Shown here piece after piece: positions 33,555 through 44,715 of a stretch of 64,000 nt of DNA. The position numbers and the translations under genes were made by a program. The DNA comes from Fagopyrum homotropicum (Eukaryota > Streptophyta > Magnoliopsida > Caryophyllales > Polygonaceae), in NCBI GenBank assembly GCA_033239125.1, contig BSWB01000004.1, forward strand, positions 125,807,235 to 125,871,234, written 5' to 3'. Numbering within the stretch: the first letter of the stretch is position 1; the number at the start of each line of letters is the position of its first letter. The notes below the pieces were generated by a model. That model was not told the DNA's origin, made no database searches, and saw nothing but the letters and a program-made list of their open reading frames with translations.

Positions 33555-35296
33555 TGATAGCATGCATTATAGTCTATATTTTGGGACTTGTTAAGACGTA
33601 ATATCTTCAATTATCTGCATGTATGGATGTATATTATGTGATTATATTGTTGTTTCATCTACCTTTACCGGAATCGAGGTCTGCACCAAGTTTTGTTGTA
33701 ATCGTAGGTAAAATTGCACGTTTTGCATCGAAATTGAGCTAAGAAGCTAAGGAGTCATTAGAGCTACATTATGGAGCTTAAGGAAGAACTCAGGAAGCGT
33801 GGAAATGAAGAAGAAGATTATAATTTGGACCAGATTCGAGAGATTTCACATTCAGTTGAGAATCACCTCTGTCAGATACAGTGTCACCTCGACCGAGGTG
33901 ATCTTGAGGAGCGCCCGACCGAGGCGAACACCCTGCCGCCGGCGAGATCCATAATTTAGGCTGAGATTTTTTATTTTTGGAAAGAAGATATTTTATATTT
34001 TTGGGCTGGATTTCTCGAAGGAAGATATTATTTTTGGGAGATCTATTTAAGAGATATGGATATATTATTTAGGAAATTATCTTTTTAAGATATTATCTTT
34101 GGAAGATAATTTTCCTATATAAAGGGTTGGATTTTCCACAAGTTCAACCATGCTTGGTGGCTGAGAACATCCAATAATTAAGAGATTTTCTGGAAACTTT
34201 GAAGGAAGGATTGAAGGATTGAAGATCAAGGAAGGAAGGAATCTAGTGGAGTTAGCTTTTGAGGGAGTTTGTAAGACTTTCTTAAATTCCCTTTTGGTTT
34301 GTTGACTTAGCTGATTTGTGATTTGAGGAACGCTGGTTTGTTGTTATTTGATTCAATTATTTAGACTTTTTTCTTAAGGTTTTCTTATTCGAATATTTAT
34401 TCCCTTTCCATATATTTGATTATTGTTATCATGATGGTTGTTGGCTAAGTTTCTTATGCGATTCTAGGGTGATTGGCTGAAAGTTGTGGGGAAGACGATG
34501 ATAGAATGATCTTAATCACAACAGGACCCTGAAAGCTCGAGTCTTTAACCTTAACCCTAGAACACCCCGTCAGCTGTGGAACATCTCGACCGAGATGGTA
34601 TATAAACTGAACGAGGTGAACCTTTTCTGAACCTATTCTTAGTTAAGAGTTTCAGTTTGCCAAATCCTATCCTTATTACACCTTTCCTGGTTCAATGCAA
34701 GCCTAGGATGAGACTTACCCGGTGATTCCTTTGTTTGTTTACCTAAGATCATGAGTGTAGGTAATAAAGGTTTATCCTTTGTTGGGGTTTGAGTGTGCCT
34801 TCATCCCATCTTTGTGAGTTAGCCTGAGACTTGCCCGGTAAAGGTTGATTCTATTCCCTTAGGTGGTGTGTTGGTTTGGGTTATAGTTCATTTCCTTAGT
34901 ACCTTGAGACTTACCCGGTAATAAGAGCTTTGGTTTGGGATAGTGAGTAGTGAGACTTACCCGGTAATCTATTCCCATCTTAGAAACACCTTCCCTTTGC
35001 AAACCTCAGCTTTGTCCGCGTTATCCTTTGAGATTTTGAGTCGGAACCACAACTAGATGCTTTAATCCCTAGAATCCGCATTTCCCTTTACTTGACTTTT
35101 ACATCATCTTTGATTGCTTTAATTGCAATATTTGACAACCGATTCTATGCTTTGTTTCACCTAAGTCCCTGTGATCGATCCCTGAAATTCTTGCTTTTTA
35201 TTTCAATTGACCCGTACACTGCGGGTTCGCATATTTGTTCAAGCAATGTTCTTGAGTTATAAATTTAAAGCTTGCACACACCGTTTGGAGCGAACA
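33555..35296 (+). mobile_element. Element A 3' LTR
   Basis: 1742 bp from TGATAGCATGCATT to GGAGCGAACA. It has a TATA box (TATATAAAGG near 34116), four GAGACTTACCCGGTAA-like words at about 34709, 34824, 34905 and 34951, and an AATAAAGG hairpin near 34760. It resembles the LTRs of H more than those of B, C and D (shared TTGTTGTTTCATCTACC and the word order around CGACCGAGGTGATCTTGAGG). It ends at fragment E. Confidence 0.93.
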
Positions 35297-35468
35297 TGAC
35301 CGACACGGTCCGTCTACCAATATGAAGAACCACACCATGATGCTCGACGCATGCATCGGAAATGAAAGAATGTGTAACACCCGTATCAAATAAAACTCTA
35401 ACACCTAAACCATTAATACAAATGGTACCTTTAGCGGATGGCGCTGGCGGCTCCTCAACACTCCACAA
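35297..35468 (-). pseudogene. Element E aspartic protease, N-terminal part
   Basis: GTICINGLGVRVLFDTGVTHSFISDACVEHHGV, with further residues up to 35297, where the LTR of A begins. DTGVTHSF is the retropepsin active site (usual DTGATHSF). Truncated by the insertion of A. Confidence 0.82.
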
Positions 35469-36833
35469 CTCAAAAACGGGAGCTTGTGCTCCTCTAGCAT
35501 CCGTGGTACCTCCACCAAGACCTCTAATTCTACTCGGCCCTGGTACAAACCCCTAAGTAGCCGACTGATCTGGGGCTCGCTGTTGTTTCCCTTGATAAAT
35601 AAACGTTCTCTGACTACCTCCAGCAACACCGGCAAGAGAAGAACCCTGTTGAGATGATGACTTTCCCCGACGTCAATACACAACTCGATGACCTGACTTG
35701 CCATAAGAGATGCAAGTCATTGGTCATCGAGGGGACTTAGACCTCATATGTCCAGAATCTCCATAGCTGAAGCACTGCCATTCCCTATCTACAACCGGTG
35801 AAGAAGACGGATAACATTGGCGTCTTTGGCTCCGTCCTGAGCCTAACGATCCGGCATTACCACTGGTCTGACCAGTATTCTACCTCTTCTCAGACCCGCC
35901 GGTCTGAGAAGCATTCCTATGCTCAACTAGCTCTCGCTCATAATTTGAGGCTCTGTCCTAATAATCAGTTTGGGAATCGCAGTGAAAACCCACCATGTAG
36001 GAACTGGTACTCTCCCCCAGTCTGTGGGAGAACAGATACACATGTTGGTCCTCTAGAGGTGCAGCTGGACACAATTACACCAACTCCTCGTGGATCCGCG
36101 TAATCGCCTCGGATACAGGAACATCCTTGAAACCGGCCTTGAAAAAATACCTGCAGTTTCTCCCTCCTCAATGAGGTAGAGCAATAACGCTCTCTAATCA
36201 TGCTCCTCATCTAATCCTAACTGGTGGCTCGCCTCCGCATGGTCCTCTACCACTGCTTGGCTAAGTCAAGGAATAGAGTTTGTACTAACTCTATTCGTCT
36301 ATCCTTAAGACATCTAATGGAATCAAGGGCTAAGTCTAAATGTCCAATCCACAACTCGACCTCCAGGCGCACCTTTCTAGTGAAAGGGGGTACTCCCATT
36401 TGATGAAACGCCTTGAACCAGGAATCAGGTCGCGGTCTTCTCGACTCCTCTGAAGCTCTAGCAACCTCAACAGCTCGTGCCGGTATAACAGGCACCTAGG
36501 TAGGTCCCTGGACATCTTAGAAGATCTCCAATGTGCTGGAAATTCTGGGGCACGTCTACCTACTCTAGTAGCCTCCTCAACTCGAAGAATATAAGCACGG
36601 AACTTTGGTCCCCTCACTGGGACATGATCGGAATCGTTTGACTAGACTGCCTTAGATCTCCGTCTCCCAGCCACACCGTTCCTTGTCTCAAGAATGACGC
36701 TCTCAACAATCTCCTCGTGTACATCCTCCGCTATAGACGGATCATCAATGGGAACCTGTCCTTGACCTATCACTACCGGAGGAAGAGGGGGTCTACCTCG
36801 TCCTACATCAGATGTCGCTCTATTTTGAGCCAT
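35469..36833 (-). pseudogene. gag: Element E gag, degenerate
   Basis: Begins MAQNRATSDVGRGRPPLPPV at 36833, close after the primer site. A gag core is visible in two frames (GVPPFTRKVRLEVELWIGHL, LFLDLAKQW near 36250-36400). A degenerate zinc knuckle lies at about 35730-35780: the pattern CFSCG..GH.. has become CFSYGDSGHMRSKS, with second and fourth Cys lost. Stop at about 36640 and several frameshifts; a region of low quality overall. Confidence 0.7.
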
Positions 36834-37082
36834 CTGCAGTATATACATATCTATTGTATAAGGATAGCATATACATACATCAAGTCTACATATAAACGCA
36901 ATCTAGAATATATATATATATAGATCCATGGAAGGAGTGATGAGTTTTGATACATTCTATTCCAACCTGAACATAATTTAAAACTAAAACCGCTTTTGAA
37001 AGCTCAAACCCATTTTAGGTTCTGTATATTTTATCTATTTGACCTTTATCACAAATTACAAGTGCCATTGTTGTCAACCTAA

Positions 37083-37095
37083 GGCTCTGATACCA
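37083..37095 (-). promoter_or_regulatory. Element E primer-binding site (initiator tRNA-Met)
   Basis: Minus strand TGGTATCAGAGCC, complementary to the 3' end of plant initiator tRNA-Met, a few bases after the LTR end. Confidence 0.88.
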
Positions 37096-37099
37096 ACTT

Positions 37100-37500
37100 T
37101 GTAACACCCCAAATCCGCAGGACTCGAGGCGTTACTGGGTTAGGGCTGACAATGGGTCTAGACCCTAGCCTAACAACAAGTACACTAGATCTTACAACAA
37201 GACACAAATAAATATTAAACATCCTTTATAATACATAAAATGTCAAGTATCATAACGTATACAAAACCCCACAGCCGAGTACAAAACATAACCAGCATAT
37301 ACATAACCATCCCAAAAGCCCACACCACCTAATGTACGGAAGTCATCGGCTGACACTCCTCCAAATCACTCTGTAGTCCTCCTAACCTGCAAAGGATCTA
37401 CAATATGGTATAAAACCGTTACCTAACAATTCATATATAAGATAATGCATAAGCACATACACATATCAAAATAACGGTAAATACCAAGCATGATATCACA
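37100..37500 (-). mobile_element. Element E 5' LTR (apparent, about 400 bp)
   Basis: The end beside the primer site reads GGGGTGTTACA on the minus strand. The other end is placed at 37500 (minus TGTGATATCATG...) because the frame of G resumes right after it; TG...CA rule is met. No second LTR is in the window, so this outer boundary is tentative. No gene inside. Confidence 0.6.
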
Positions 37501-37595
37501 TCATTTACCCATTTAATTATGGATGGGCACAAAAGGCTCCCTATCTCATTGTTGGCCATTGGGCCCACATTTCTAACTCCAAGCGAAAAGCCTGT
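37501..37595 (+). pseudogene. Element G pol fragment between E and F
   Basis: 95 bp that translate as MDGHKRLPISLLAIGPTFLT, the same segment as QLDGHKRLPISNLAIGPTSLT in F (about 41550-41610), just upstream of RT. The frame continues at 48854 after F. It proves that F sits inside an older member of its own family. Confidence 0.88.
37591..37595. repeat. Target-site duplication of F (CCTGT; second copy 48849-48853)
   Basis: CCTGT flanks F on both sides, inside the linker before RT in G. Confidence 0.95.
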
Positions 37596-39090
37596 TGATA
37601 GGTGATGGAATCACTATCATTTGGGATAGTTTTTAGAGTCTTTTTATTGCATTAGTGTCAATTTATGCTACTAACTCCTTGGTTCAGAAGAAGAAGACTA
37701 AAAGAAGATAAAGAAGGAGTTATAAGCACTTAGGAGTGAAGATCGTTCACAAAGCAAAGCTTTTGTTGCTTCACCGCCCCCGCGGAGCAGTGCCACCGCC
37801 CCTACAGGTGACACCTTACTCCGGAGCGCTCCCTGTGCCTTCGCCAGCGCCAGCCACAAAGACGGTCACCACACCTATGTCAACCTTTGGCGCCCCTGCG
37901 GTGACTTGCCTTGAAGAAGCGAAGACAAGCGCCCCTGCGCCTCAACCTGGGAGCTGGAAGATGAAGAGTTTGTGTCACCGCCCCAGCATCGACACTGGGA
38001 CGACCCGGCGGCTTGGCATCAGAAACGACAGGAAGTTGAAGAGTCAAACGTTTCAAGAGCATTAAAGATCTGCCCCTGCGGAATTGCCTAGCCGCCCCTA
38101 TGGCCATGAAGAAGATCAAGTGTTTTTGGCTTCACCGCCCCTGCGGAGCTGAAGGCCGCCCCTGCAGTTCAACGACAGAAGATTTACTCCGGTTGTTTAC
38201 ACCACCTTTATGGCATTAAAGGTGGCTGTTTTCGGCCTGCCATTTACTCCTATTTAGTGTCTTTTGTAGTATAAATTGTCCTTGTTTGATTGCTAGAATC
38301 ATCCATCATTATCCACTTAGAGTCCAATTTTCTCATCATTTCCATTGTAATGAGTTGCTAACTCCCTTGCTACATTGGGTTGGTTTGAAGTTGCATTGTT
38401 ACTTTGGTTGTAAGTTATCTTTAATATAAGTTTTCATTCAGTAATGCTTTGTGTTTCCTTGATCTTTATTGTCTAATTGCATGTTTTACTATTACTTGAG
38501 ATTGATCACCTTAGGTCCTAAAGTGCATGCAAAGAACTAGGATTAATAGATTCCGGGTTCGGGTCTTTGATCTAGTAGTAAACTTTAAGTAATCACGGGT
38601 TGTAATTGCTTAAAAAAGGAACACAAATATAAAGATAAGTTTAACGGTTTTAATCTTTTCTTTATATCCTTTAGTCTTTGTTTGAAAGCTAACTTGTTAT
38701 ATGTTCTTGTAGGTTTACGGAACACTAACCTGTTAAGTTGTGTTGATGCTGGTTGGCTCAACACATATATATGATCGAGACGGGAGATTACATAAAACTT
38801 GTAAAAGGAACTCACCAAAGTAGCATTTGCATGCTAAGAATCAACCTAGTGTAGATTCATCCATTATTGTCTCATTTGTTGCGTTACTTGTTTTCATAAG
38901 TTTTGTGTGCGTTAATTCAACAAACCCCCCCCCCCCCTTGATACTTGTTCTTATAATCAATAATCACATTTAATAAAAATACCTTAACTCTCTTGGGTTC
39001 GACCCTTACTTAACCACTACACTTGTTTTAGTGCTTTGTAAAGATTATATTTTGATAGGGTATAGACGACCATAGAAATACCGCTTGTCA
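37596..39090 (+). mobile_element. Element F 5' LTR
   Basis: 1495 bp, TGATAGGTGATGGAATCAC to CCGCTTGTCA. The word CCGCCCCTGCGG and close variants occur about seven times (37774-38170). A run of 13 C lies at 38925-38937. No certain TATA box identified. Confidence 0.95.
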
Positions 39091-39095
39091 AATTT

Positions 39096-39113
39096 TGGCG
39101 CCATTGCCGGGGA
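39096..39113 (+). promoter_or_regulatory. Element F primer-binding site (tRNA-Asp, one mismatch)
   Basis: TGGCGCCATTGCCGGGGA; one base differs from the perfect complement used by B and C. Confidence 0.9.
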
Positions 39114-39268
39114 GTTTAGTGTTTTTATTTTATTGTTATTATTGATTATTGGTTTAAACCATTTTGATGGTTCAAACCCGTGCTACTAACTCCGGCTTTG
39201 CTTCTTTTGATCCAGAAATTGAGAGGACGCACATCCGGCAACGAAGACAATAACAACTCCACCAAGAA

Positions 39269-40567
39269 ATGGCTGATCGTACTCTTCGTCAACTCACTCA
39301 GCCAACTTTGGCTCAAAACCCTCTTGCGGTTACCATACCGGCATTAGGGGAAGGAATCAACTTTGAGCTCAAGCAAGGTCTCATTCACTTGCTTCCATCT
39401 TTCCATGGGCTAAGTGGTGAAGACCCCATTAAACACCTTGGGAAGTTCCATACCGTGTGTATGAGCATGAAGCCGGCCAATATTACCGAAGAGAAAATCA
39501 AGATGAGGGCATTCGGCTTCACACTCAAAGATTCAGCGGATGATTGGTATTACAACCTTCCATCCGGGAGTATCGAAACTTGGGAGAACCTCCACAAGGC
39601 GTTTTTGGAGAAATACTTCGCAGCCAAGAAGGCGAATAGCTTGAAGAAAGATATAAGCAACATCGAGCAAGAGGCGGACGAAACTCTCTATGAATAATTT
39701 GAAAGATTCGCATGCCTCCGATCCAGCTATCCTTTCCACGGATATTCGACTCAAGATCTAGTCTTATACTTGTACAATGGCTTGCTCGATAATGAAAGGA
39801 GGATCGTCGATGCGGCTTGTGGAGGTAACATTCTTAACACTACCCCTGAACTTGCTTTTGAAAAAATACAGAAACTAGCTGAAGGGATCCGGAACTTTGG
39901 AAGGACTCCTTCCAAGAGAGGTGTTCATGCTGTAAATTCCGGGAAGAGTGAGATCTCCACTGAGCTCGCGGAGCTGAAGGAAATGGTGAAGAGACTAACA
40001 CTTATGCGAACCCCACAACAACTGAAAGCATGTGGAGTGTGTGCTGACCCATACCATCCAACGGACATGTGTCCCCAAGTCAAGGATGATGATGCTGAGG
40101 TAAACGCGATGGGTTATGGACAACCAAAACAGCAAAGGCCTAGGAACGATCCTTATGCGAAGAATTTCATGCCAAATTGGCGTGACCAACAGAATTTCCG
40201 TTGGAAGGATCAACAAAACCAACAACAGCAGTCCCGACAAGGTAAGTATCAATCAACTAAAGATATGTTGCAGGTTTTGACTAAACACTTTGTTACTCAT
40301 GTCCAAACAACAGAATCCAGCATCAAGAACCTTGAAAAAGAGGTTGGTCAAATGGCGGAAGCCATTACAAGGACCGAAGCTATAATTTCCGGAGGATTGC
40401 CTTCCCAAACGTTTATAAGCCCCAAGAAGAATGTTAGTGCCCTACCATTAAGGAGTGGGAAGCAAATCCAACAAAAACTAGCAAAAGAATCACAAAGCAA
40501 ACCCTCTGTCGAGTTTACCGCACCCAGAGCCGCCCCTGCGGCTGCAATTGCGCCCAACACCAAGTAG
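39269..40567 (+). pseudogene. gag: Element F gag with CCHC zinc knuckle
   Basis: Starts MADRTLRQLTQPTLAQNP. Gag core: FELKQGLIHLLPSFHGLSGE, HLGKFHTVCMSMKP, KDSADDWYYNLPSGSIETWE, FLEKYFAAKKANSLKKDI. One zinc knuckle CGVCADPYHPTDMC fits CX2CX4HX4C. Then a Gln-rich stretch, a helix (HVQTTESSIKNLEKEVGQMA) and linker LPLRSGK before protease. Stops only at 39695 (TAA) and 40565 (TAG), so the frame is otherwise open over 1.3 kb. CGCCCCTGCGG words occupy the end of the linker. Confidence 0.93.
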
Positions 40568-41640
40568 ACGCCACCCCTGCTGCTGGATTTCTCCGCCCCG
40601 GCAGTGACAACCCCTGAGCCGTCCCTGCGCATACAAGCTGACGCCCCTGCGGAAAACACGACAGAAGGTTCTGCTGAGAAGGATTCTTACATCCGTCATA
40701 ACTTTCCGCCACTGTACTCTGAGAAACCACCAGCTCCGTTTCCTGCGGCTCTGAAGGAGAGAAGAATCATTCAGGACAAAGACCTCTTTCAGACTTTCTC
40801 CAAATGCGAGGTAATCATTTCCCTCCTTAAGTTAGTAAAGAGTATTCCTAAATATGCTCGTTTCTTGAAGGAACTTTGCACTATCAAGAGGAATCAAAAT
40901 CTGAAGGGGAAACAAAAAGTGCAAGTAAGTGAGCATGTGTCGGCTGTTTTCCAACGGAGAATGCCCAAGAAGTACAACGATCCGGGCATGGTAAGCATTC
41001 CTTGTGTGATAGGGGAAACCCGTTTTGACAAACCCGTGCTTGATCTTGGTGTGTCTATACATGTTTTCCCATATTCTATTTACAAATCACTTGGCCTTGA
41101 GCCATTAATGGAAACTAGGATTGTAGTACAACTTGCTGATTGATCTAATGTGTACCCGAAAGGGATAATTGAAGATGTATTAGTAATGGTAGACAACCTA
41201 ATATTTCCTGCTGATTTTTTCGTAATGGATATGGAAAATGATTCGCATGCTGCACCGATACTGTTAGGTAGGCCATTTTTGAAAACTGCGAGGACTAAAA
41301 TTGATTATGTTAGTGGCAAATTGACTATGGAGTTTGATGGTGAAGTAGTAGAATTTGACATCTATGATGCAATGAGATTTCCTAGTGATGATCATTCTTT
41401 ATGTGCTATTGACATTGTTGAACCTTTTGTGCAAGATGTATTTGATAATTCTGATGTTGATGAATTTAAAAATGTAATTGAGCATGACATTGATGGTTTC
41501 AAATCAGATTATGTATTAACATCCTGCATGAAAGAGGTCCTAGCACAATTAGATGGGCATAAAAGGCTACCTATATCCAATTTGGCCATTGGGCCCACAT
41601 CACTAACCCCAAGCGAGAAGATTGTTCCATCTATAGTGCA
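40568..41640 (+). pseudogene. Element F aspartic protease and linker to RT
   Basis: Same frame as gag. Proline-rich linker with CGCCCCTGCGG words (40570-40650), FPPLYSEKPPAPFPAALKER, MPKKYNDPGMVSIPCVIGE, active site at 41042-41056 read as DLGVS (usual DLGAS), ILLGRPFLKTARTKI near 41260, then an acidic linker ending in DGHKRLPISNLAIGPTSLT. A TGA at 41141 (CGA to TGA) is the only stop inside the fold. Confidence 0.9.
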
Positions 41641-42780
41641 GGCACCAAAAATAGAATTGAACGACCTTCCGTCACACCTCAAGTACGTTTTCCTTAGAGA
41701 ACACAATACCTTGCCGGTGATCATCTCCAACAAGTTGACTACCGGTCAAGAAGACAAGTTGGTGAAAGTGCTAAAAGAGCACAAGACGGCCCTTGGATGG
41801 ACCATTGCGGACATCAAAGGGATAAGCCCTTCAACTTGCATGCATAGGATCTTACTTGAGGATGAAGCCAAACCCTCTAGGCAACCTCAACGGAGGTTGA
41901 ATCCGCCATTGATTGATGTGGTCAAGAAGGAAGTGTTGAAGCTCCTCCAAGTGGATATGATCTTCCCTATTTCGGATAGCACTTGGGTTAGTCCAACCCA
42001 AGAGGTTCCAAAGAAAGGAGGCATCACCATGGTGGAAAATCAACATGGAGAGATGGTCCCGAGCAAAACACAAACCGGATGGAGAGTTTGCATTGACTAC
42101 CGCAAGCTCAACAAGGTAACACGTAAAGACCATTTCACATTACCTTTTATTGACCAAATGTTGGAACGTCTTGCAGATCATCAGTACTACTGCTTCCTTG
42201 ATGGATATTCAGGCTATTTCCAAATAACCATCGCGCCAGAAGATCAAGAAAAGACGACGTTCACTTGCTCATTTGGCACTTTTGCGTACCGTAGAATGCC
42301 ATTTGGACTTTGCAACGCACCCGGCACCTTCCAACGGTCCATGATAATTTTTTTTTCCGAGTACATAGAAATTTCATTGAAGTCTTCATGGACGATTTTA
42401 CCGTCCATGGAGACAGTTTTGATGAATGTTTAGGACATTTAAAACTTGTTCTTGAAAAATGTGTTGAAACCAATTTAGTTCTTAATTCGGAAAAATGTCA
42501 TTTCATGGTCGAACAAGGAATTGTGCTAGGGCATTTAATATCCTCAAAAGGGATAGAGGTAGATAGGGCAAAGGTTGATGTAATTCAAAATTTACCTTAT
42601 CCTACTAATGTTCGGGAAATCCGATCTTTTCTTGGTCATGTATGTTTCTACCGACGTTTCATCAAAGACTTTTTGAAGATCTCGTCACCCGTATGCAAAT
42701 TGCTAAAGAAAGACGTCACCTTCATAGTGGATGAGAGTTGCAAGAAATCTTTCGACACTTTGAAGGCATGTCTCACCAGT
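41641..42780 (+). pseudogene. Element F reverse transcriptase
   Basis: LPSHLKYVFLREHNTLPVI, CMHRILLEDEAKPSRQPQRR, VPKKGGITMV, GWRVCIDYRKLNKVTRKDHF, FLDGYSGYFQI, YRRMPFGLCNAPGTFQR, catalytic FMDD at 42385-42396, EKCHFMVEQGIVLGHLIS, SFLGHVCFYRRFIKDF. A one-base indel in a T8 run near 42350 shifts the frame just before the catalytic box; otherwise open. Confidence 0.94.
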
Positions 42781-43307
42781 GCACCGATCATCCGTTCTCC
42801 GGATTGGGAGAAACCTTTTGAAATCATGTGTGACGCCAGTGATTACGCCGTCGGAGCAGTCTTAGGGCAAAAAGACGGACGGCTTCACATGTGATCCATT
42901 ATGCGTCTATGACACTCAATGGAGCGCAAATAAATTACTCTACCACCGAGAAGGAAATGTTAGCGGTTGTTTTTGCCCTTAAGAAATTCAAGCAGTACCT
43001 ACTTGGGGTAAAGGTAATTATCTTCACTGACCATGCAGCTCTTAGGTACCTCATGGCAAAGAAGGAAGCAAAGCCAGGATTGATTTGATGGGTGCTCCTT
43101 CTAAGTGAGTTTAACCTAGAGATACGGGACAAGAAGGGGGCTGAGAACCTGGTGGCCGATCATTTGAGCATGCTAGTGAAAGAAGAGGAGGATCCAAGAA
43201 AAGGAAGAGAAATAGCTGGAAGCTTTCCAGACGATACATTTCACACAACTCTCTGTTGTATAACCGCCCCCGTGCCTCACACCAGCCGCCCCTGCGGCTC
43301 AGTCTAG
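42781..43307 (+). pseudogene. Element F RNase H and RNase H-integrase linker
   Basis: FEIMCDASDYAVGAVLGQ, then a frameshift near 42885, TTEKEMLAVVFALKKFKQYL and VIIFTDHAALRYLM supply the acidic residues. TGA at 43086 replaces CGA. VADHLSMLVKEEEDP leads into a linker with CCGCCCCCGTGCC and CCGCCCCTGCGGC (43262-43295), the family word sitting in the inter-domain joint. Confidence 0.9.
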
Positions 43308-44635
43308 ACGCCCCACGGAATTGTCGACAGAGGTTTGTCTTAAGCTCCAGTATTTTAAGCCTTGGTTTGCTGATATCGTGAACTTCATTGTCAGAAAGGA
43401 GTACCCTCCAGATTTCACTAAGGCACAACGAGAGAAGGTAAAAGCTGAAGCTCGACACTATGTTTGGGACCATCCTTACCTTTGGAAGCATTGTAGTGAC
43501 CAAGTGATCCGACGTTGCATTCCGGATAATGAGGTACAATCCGTCCTAATTTCTGTCATTCTGAAGCATGTGGGGGGCATTTAGGGACAAACAAAACTGC
43601 AAGAAAAGTTTTGGATGCCGGTTTTGTTTCGGTCACACATTTTTCGAGACGCTTTTTCGTTTTGCAAAGTGTGTGATAGATACCAAAGGGTAGGAAACCT
43701 TTCAAGGAGACATGATATGCCCCAATCCTCTCTTATATTTTGCTAAATATTTGACGTTTGGGGGATTGATTTCATGGGGCCGTTTCCTACTTCATTCGGG
43801 CACACATTTATTTTTCTTACGGGGGACTATGTTTCTAAATGGGTGGAAGCAAAGGCCACCAAAACTGATGATTCAAAAGTGGTTACTGCTTTTCTTTAGG
43901 AAAACATTTTCGCACGATTTGGAATTCCGAAAGCCTTAATCAGCGATAGGGGTACCCATTTCTGCAATAAAACGATCACAACTCTCCTTAAGAAGTATCA
44001 CGTCCACCAACGGGTATCAACAACTTATCATCCACAAACAAATGGTCAAGTTGAGGTATCTAACCGGGAAATAAAGACCATCCTTGAAAAGACGGTCTCT
44101 CCCGGACGGAAGGATTGGAGTGCAAGGCTAAATGACGCCCTATGGGCATATCGGACAGCCTACAAAACTCCTATCGGGATGTCTCTGTTCAGGCTCGTGT
44201 TTGGGAAAGCTTGCCACCTACCGGTGGAGCTAGAGCACAAAGCTTGGTGGGCGGTAAAGAAGTACAACATGAACATAGAGGAAGTGGGAGAATTCCGGAA
44301 GCTCCAATTGCAAGAGTTGGAGGAATTGAGGTTAGATACATACGACCATGCCACCGCATAAAAAGAAAAGACTAAAGCATGGCATGACCAAGACATTCTC
44401 TTGAAAGACTTCAAGGTAGGTAATAAGGTACTTCTTTTTCAATCACGTTTGAAACTCTTCGCAGGTAAGCTGTGTTCAAGATGGACGGGGCCGTTCGTGG
44501 TAGCCAAAGTATACCCTCACGGAGCTGTGGATCTTTATGATCCTCAAACGCACAAGGTGTTCAAGGTAAACGGACAAAGGCTAAAGCCTTACCATGAACG
44601 AGTCAAGAACGATCCGATTTAGGAGATGGTGTTGG
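43308..44635 (+). pseudogene. Element F integrase
   Basis: PWFADIVNFIVRKEYPPDF, then the zinc-binding HHCC domain (HYVWDHPYLWKHCSDQVIRR, CKVCDRYQ), the DDE core (WGIDFMGPFP; LISDRGTHFCN; VEVSNREIKTILEKTVSP) and the C-terminal part (FGKACHLPVELEHKAWWAVK, RLKLFAGKLCSRWTGPF, VNGQRLKPYHERVKNDP) to the stop near 44622. Frameshift near 43570 and stops near 43741, 43897 and 44359. All three catalytic residues can be read. Confidence 0.92.
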
Positions 44636-44663
44636 ATGAGGCACCGTCAGAGAATTAAAGACC

Positions 44664-44685
44664 TTACGTCGAGCCAACGACGTAA
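44664..44685 (+). promoter_or_regulatory. Element F first post-pol hairpin
   Basis: Perfect 8-base stem TTACGTCG with CGACGTAA, loop AGCCAA. G has a weaker form near 62911-62932. Confidence 0.65.
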
Positions 44686-44699
44686 AACAAAGGCGCTTC

Positions 44700-44715
44700 T
44701 CGGGAGGCAACCCGA
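44700..44715 (+). promoter_or_regulatory. Element F AGGCAA hairpin
   Basis: Stem TCGGG with CCCGA, loop AGGCAA. Compared with family 1 (TTGGG/CCCAA), a T-A pair is a C-G pair: a compensatory change. Confidence 0.75.

Larger units (their letters stand above)
1..35296 (+). mobile_element. Element A: family-1 Athila-type Ty3/Gypsy retrotransposon, interrupted by B
   Basis: The window opens inside the 5' leader of A, just after where the primer site would lie; its 5' LTR is off the left edge. A runs to position 3576, is broken by element B (3577-28982), resumes at 28983 and ends with its 3' LTR at 35296. The RT reading frame and the 5-bp duplication ATATG match across the gap. Order is gag, protease, RT, RNase H, late ORF, 3' UTR, PPT, LTR. 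There is no integrase between RNase H (ends 29904) and the late ORF. A sits in gypsy fragment E, whose protease frame is cut at 35297. The coding part has many stops and frameshifts, and its LTR is more diverged from those of B, C and D than these are from each other, so A is an older copy. Confidence 0.93.
35297..37500 (-). mobile_element. Element E: 5' end of a Ty3/Gypsy element (probably Tekay/Del-like chromovirus), minus strand
   Basis: Contains a 5' LTR, an initiator-Met primer site, gag and the start of protease, then is cut by A at 35297; the rest lies beyond the left edge. The different primer, the gag type and LFDTGVTHSFIS separate it from the Athila families. It has many frameshifts. 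The right LTR end at 37500 abuts the RT frame of G, which suggests E inserted into G; the left junction is not in the window. Confidence 0.75.

Noticed and set aside
35297..37100. E as an Athila-type element
   Set aside because: Initiator-Met primer site, DTGVTHSF protease and knuckle of the CFSCG type point to another gypsy lineage.
38925..38937. C-run in the F LTR (13 against 17 at 48679-48695) as a functional tract
   Set aside because: Homopolymer length varies easily by slippage or sequencing; no support for function.
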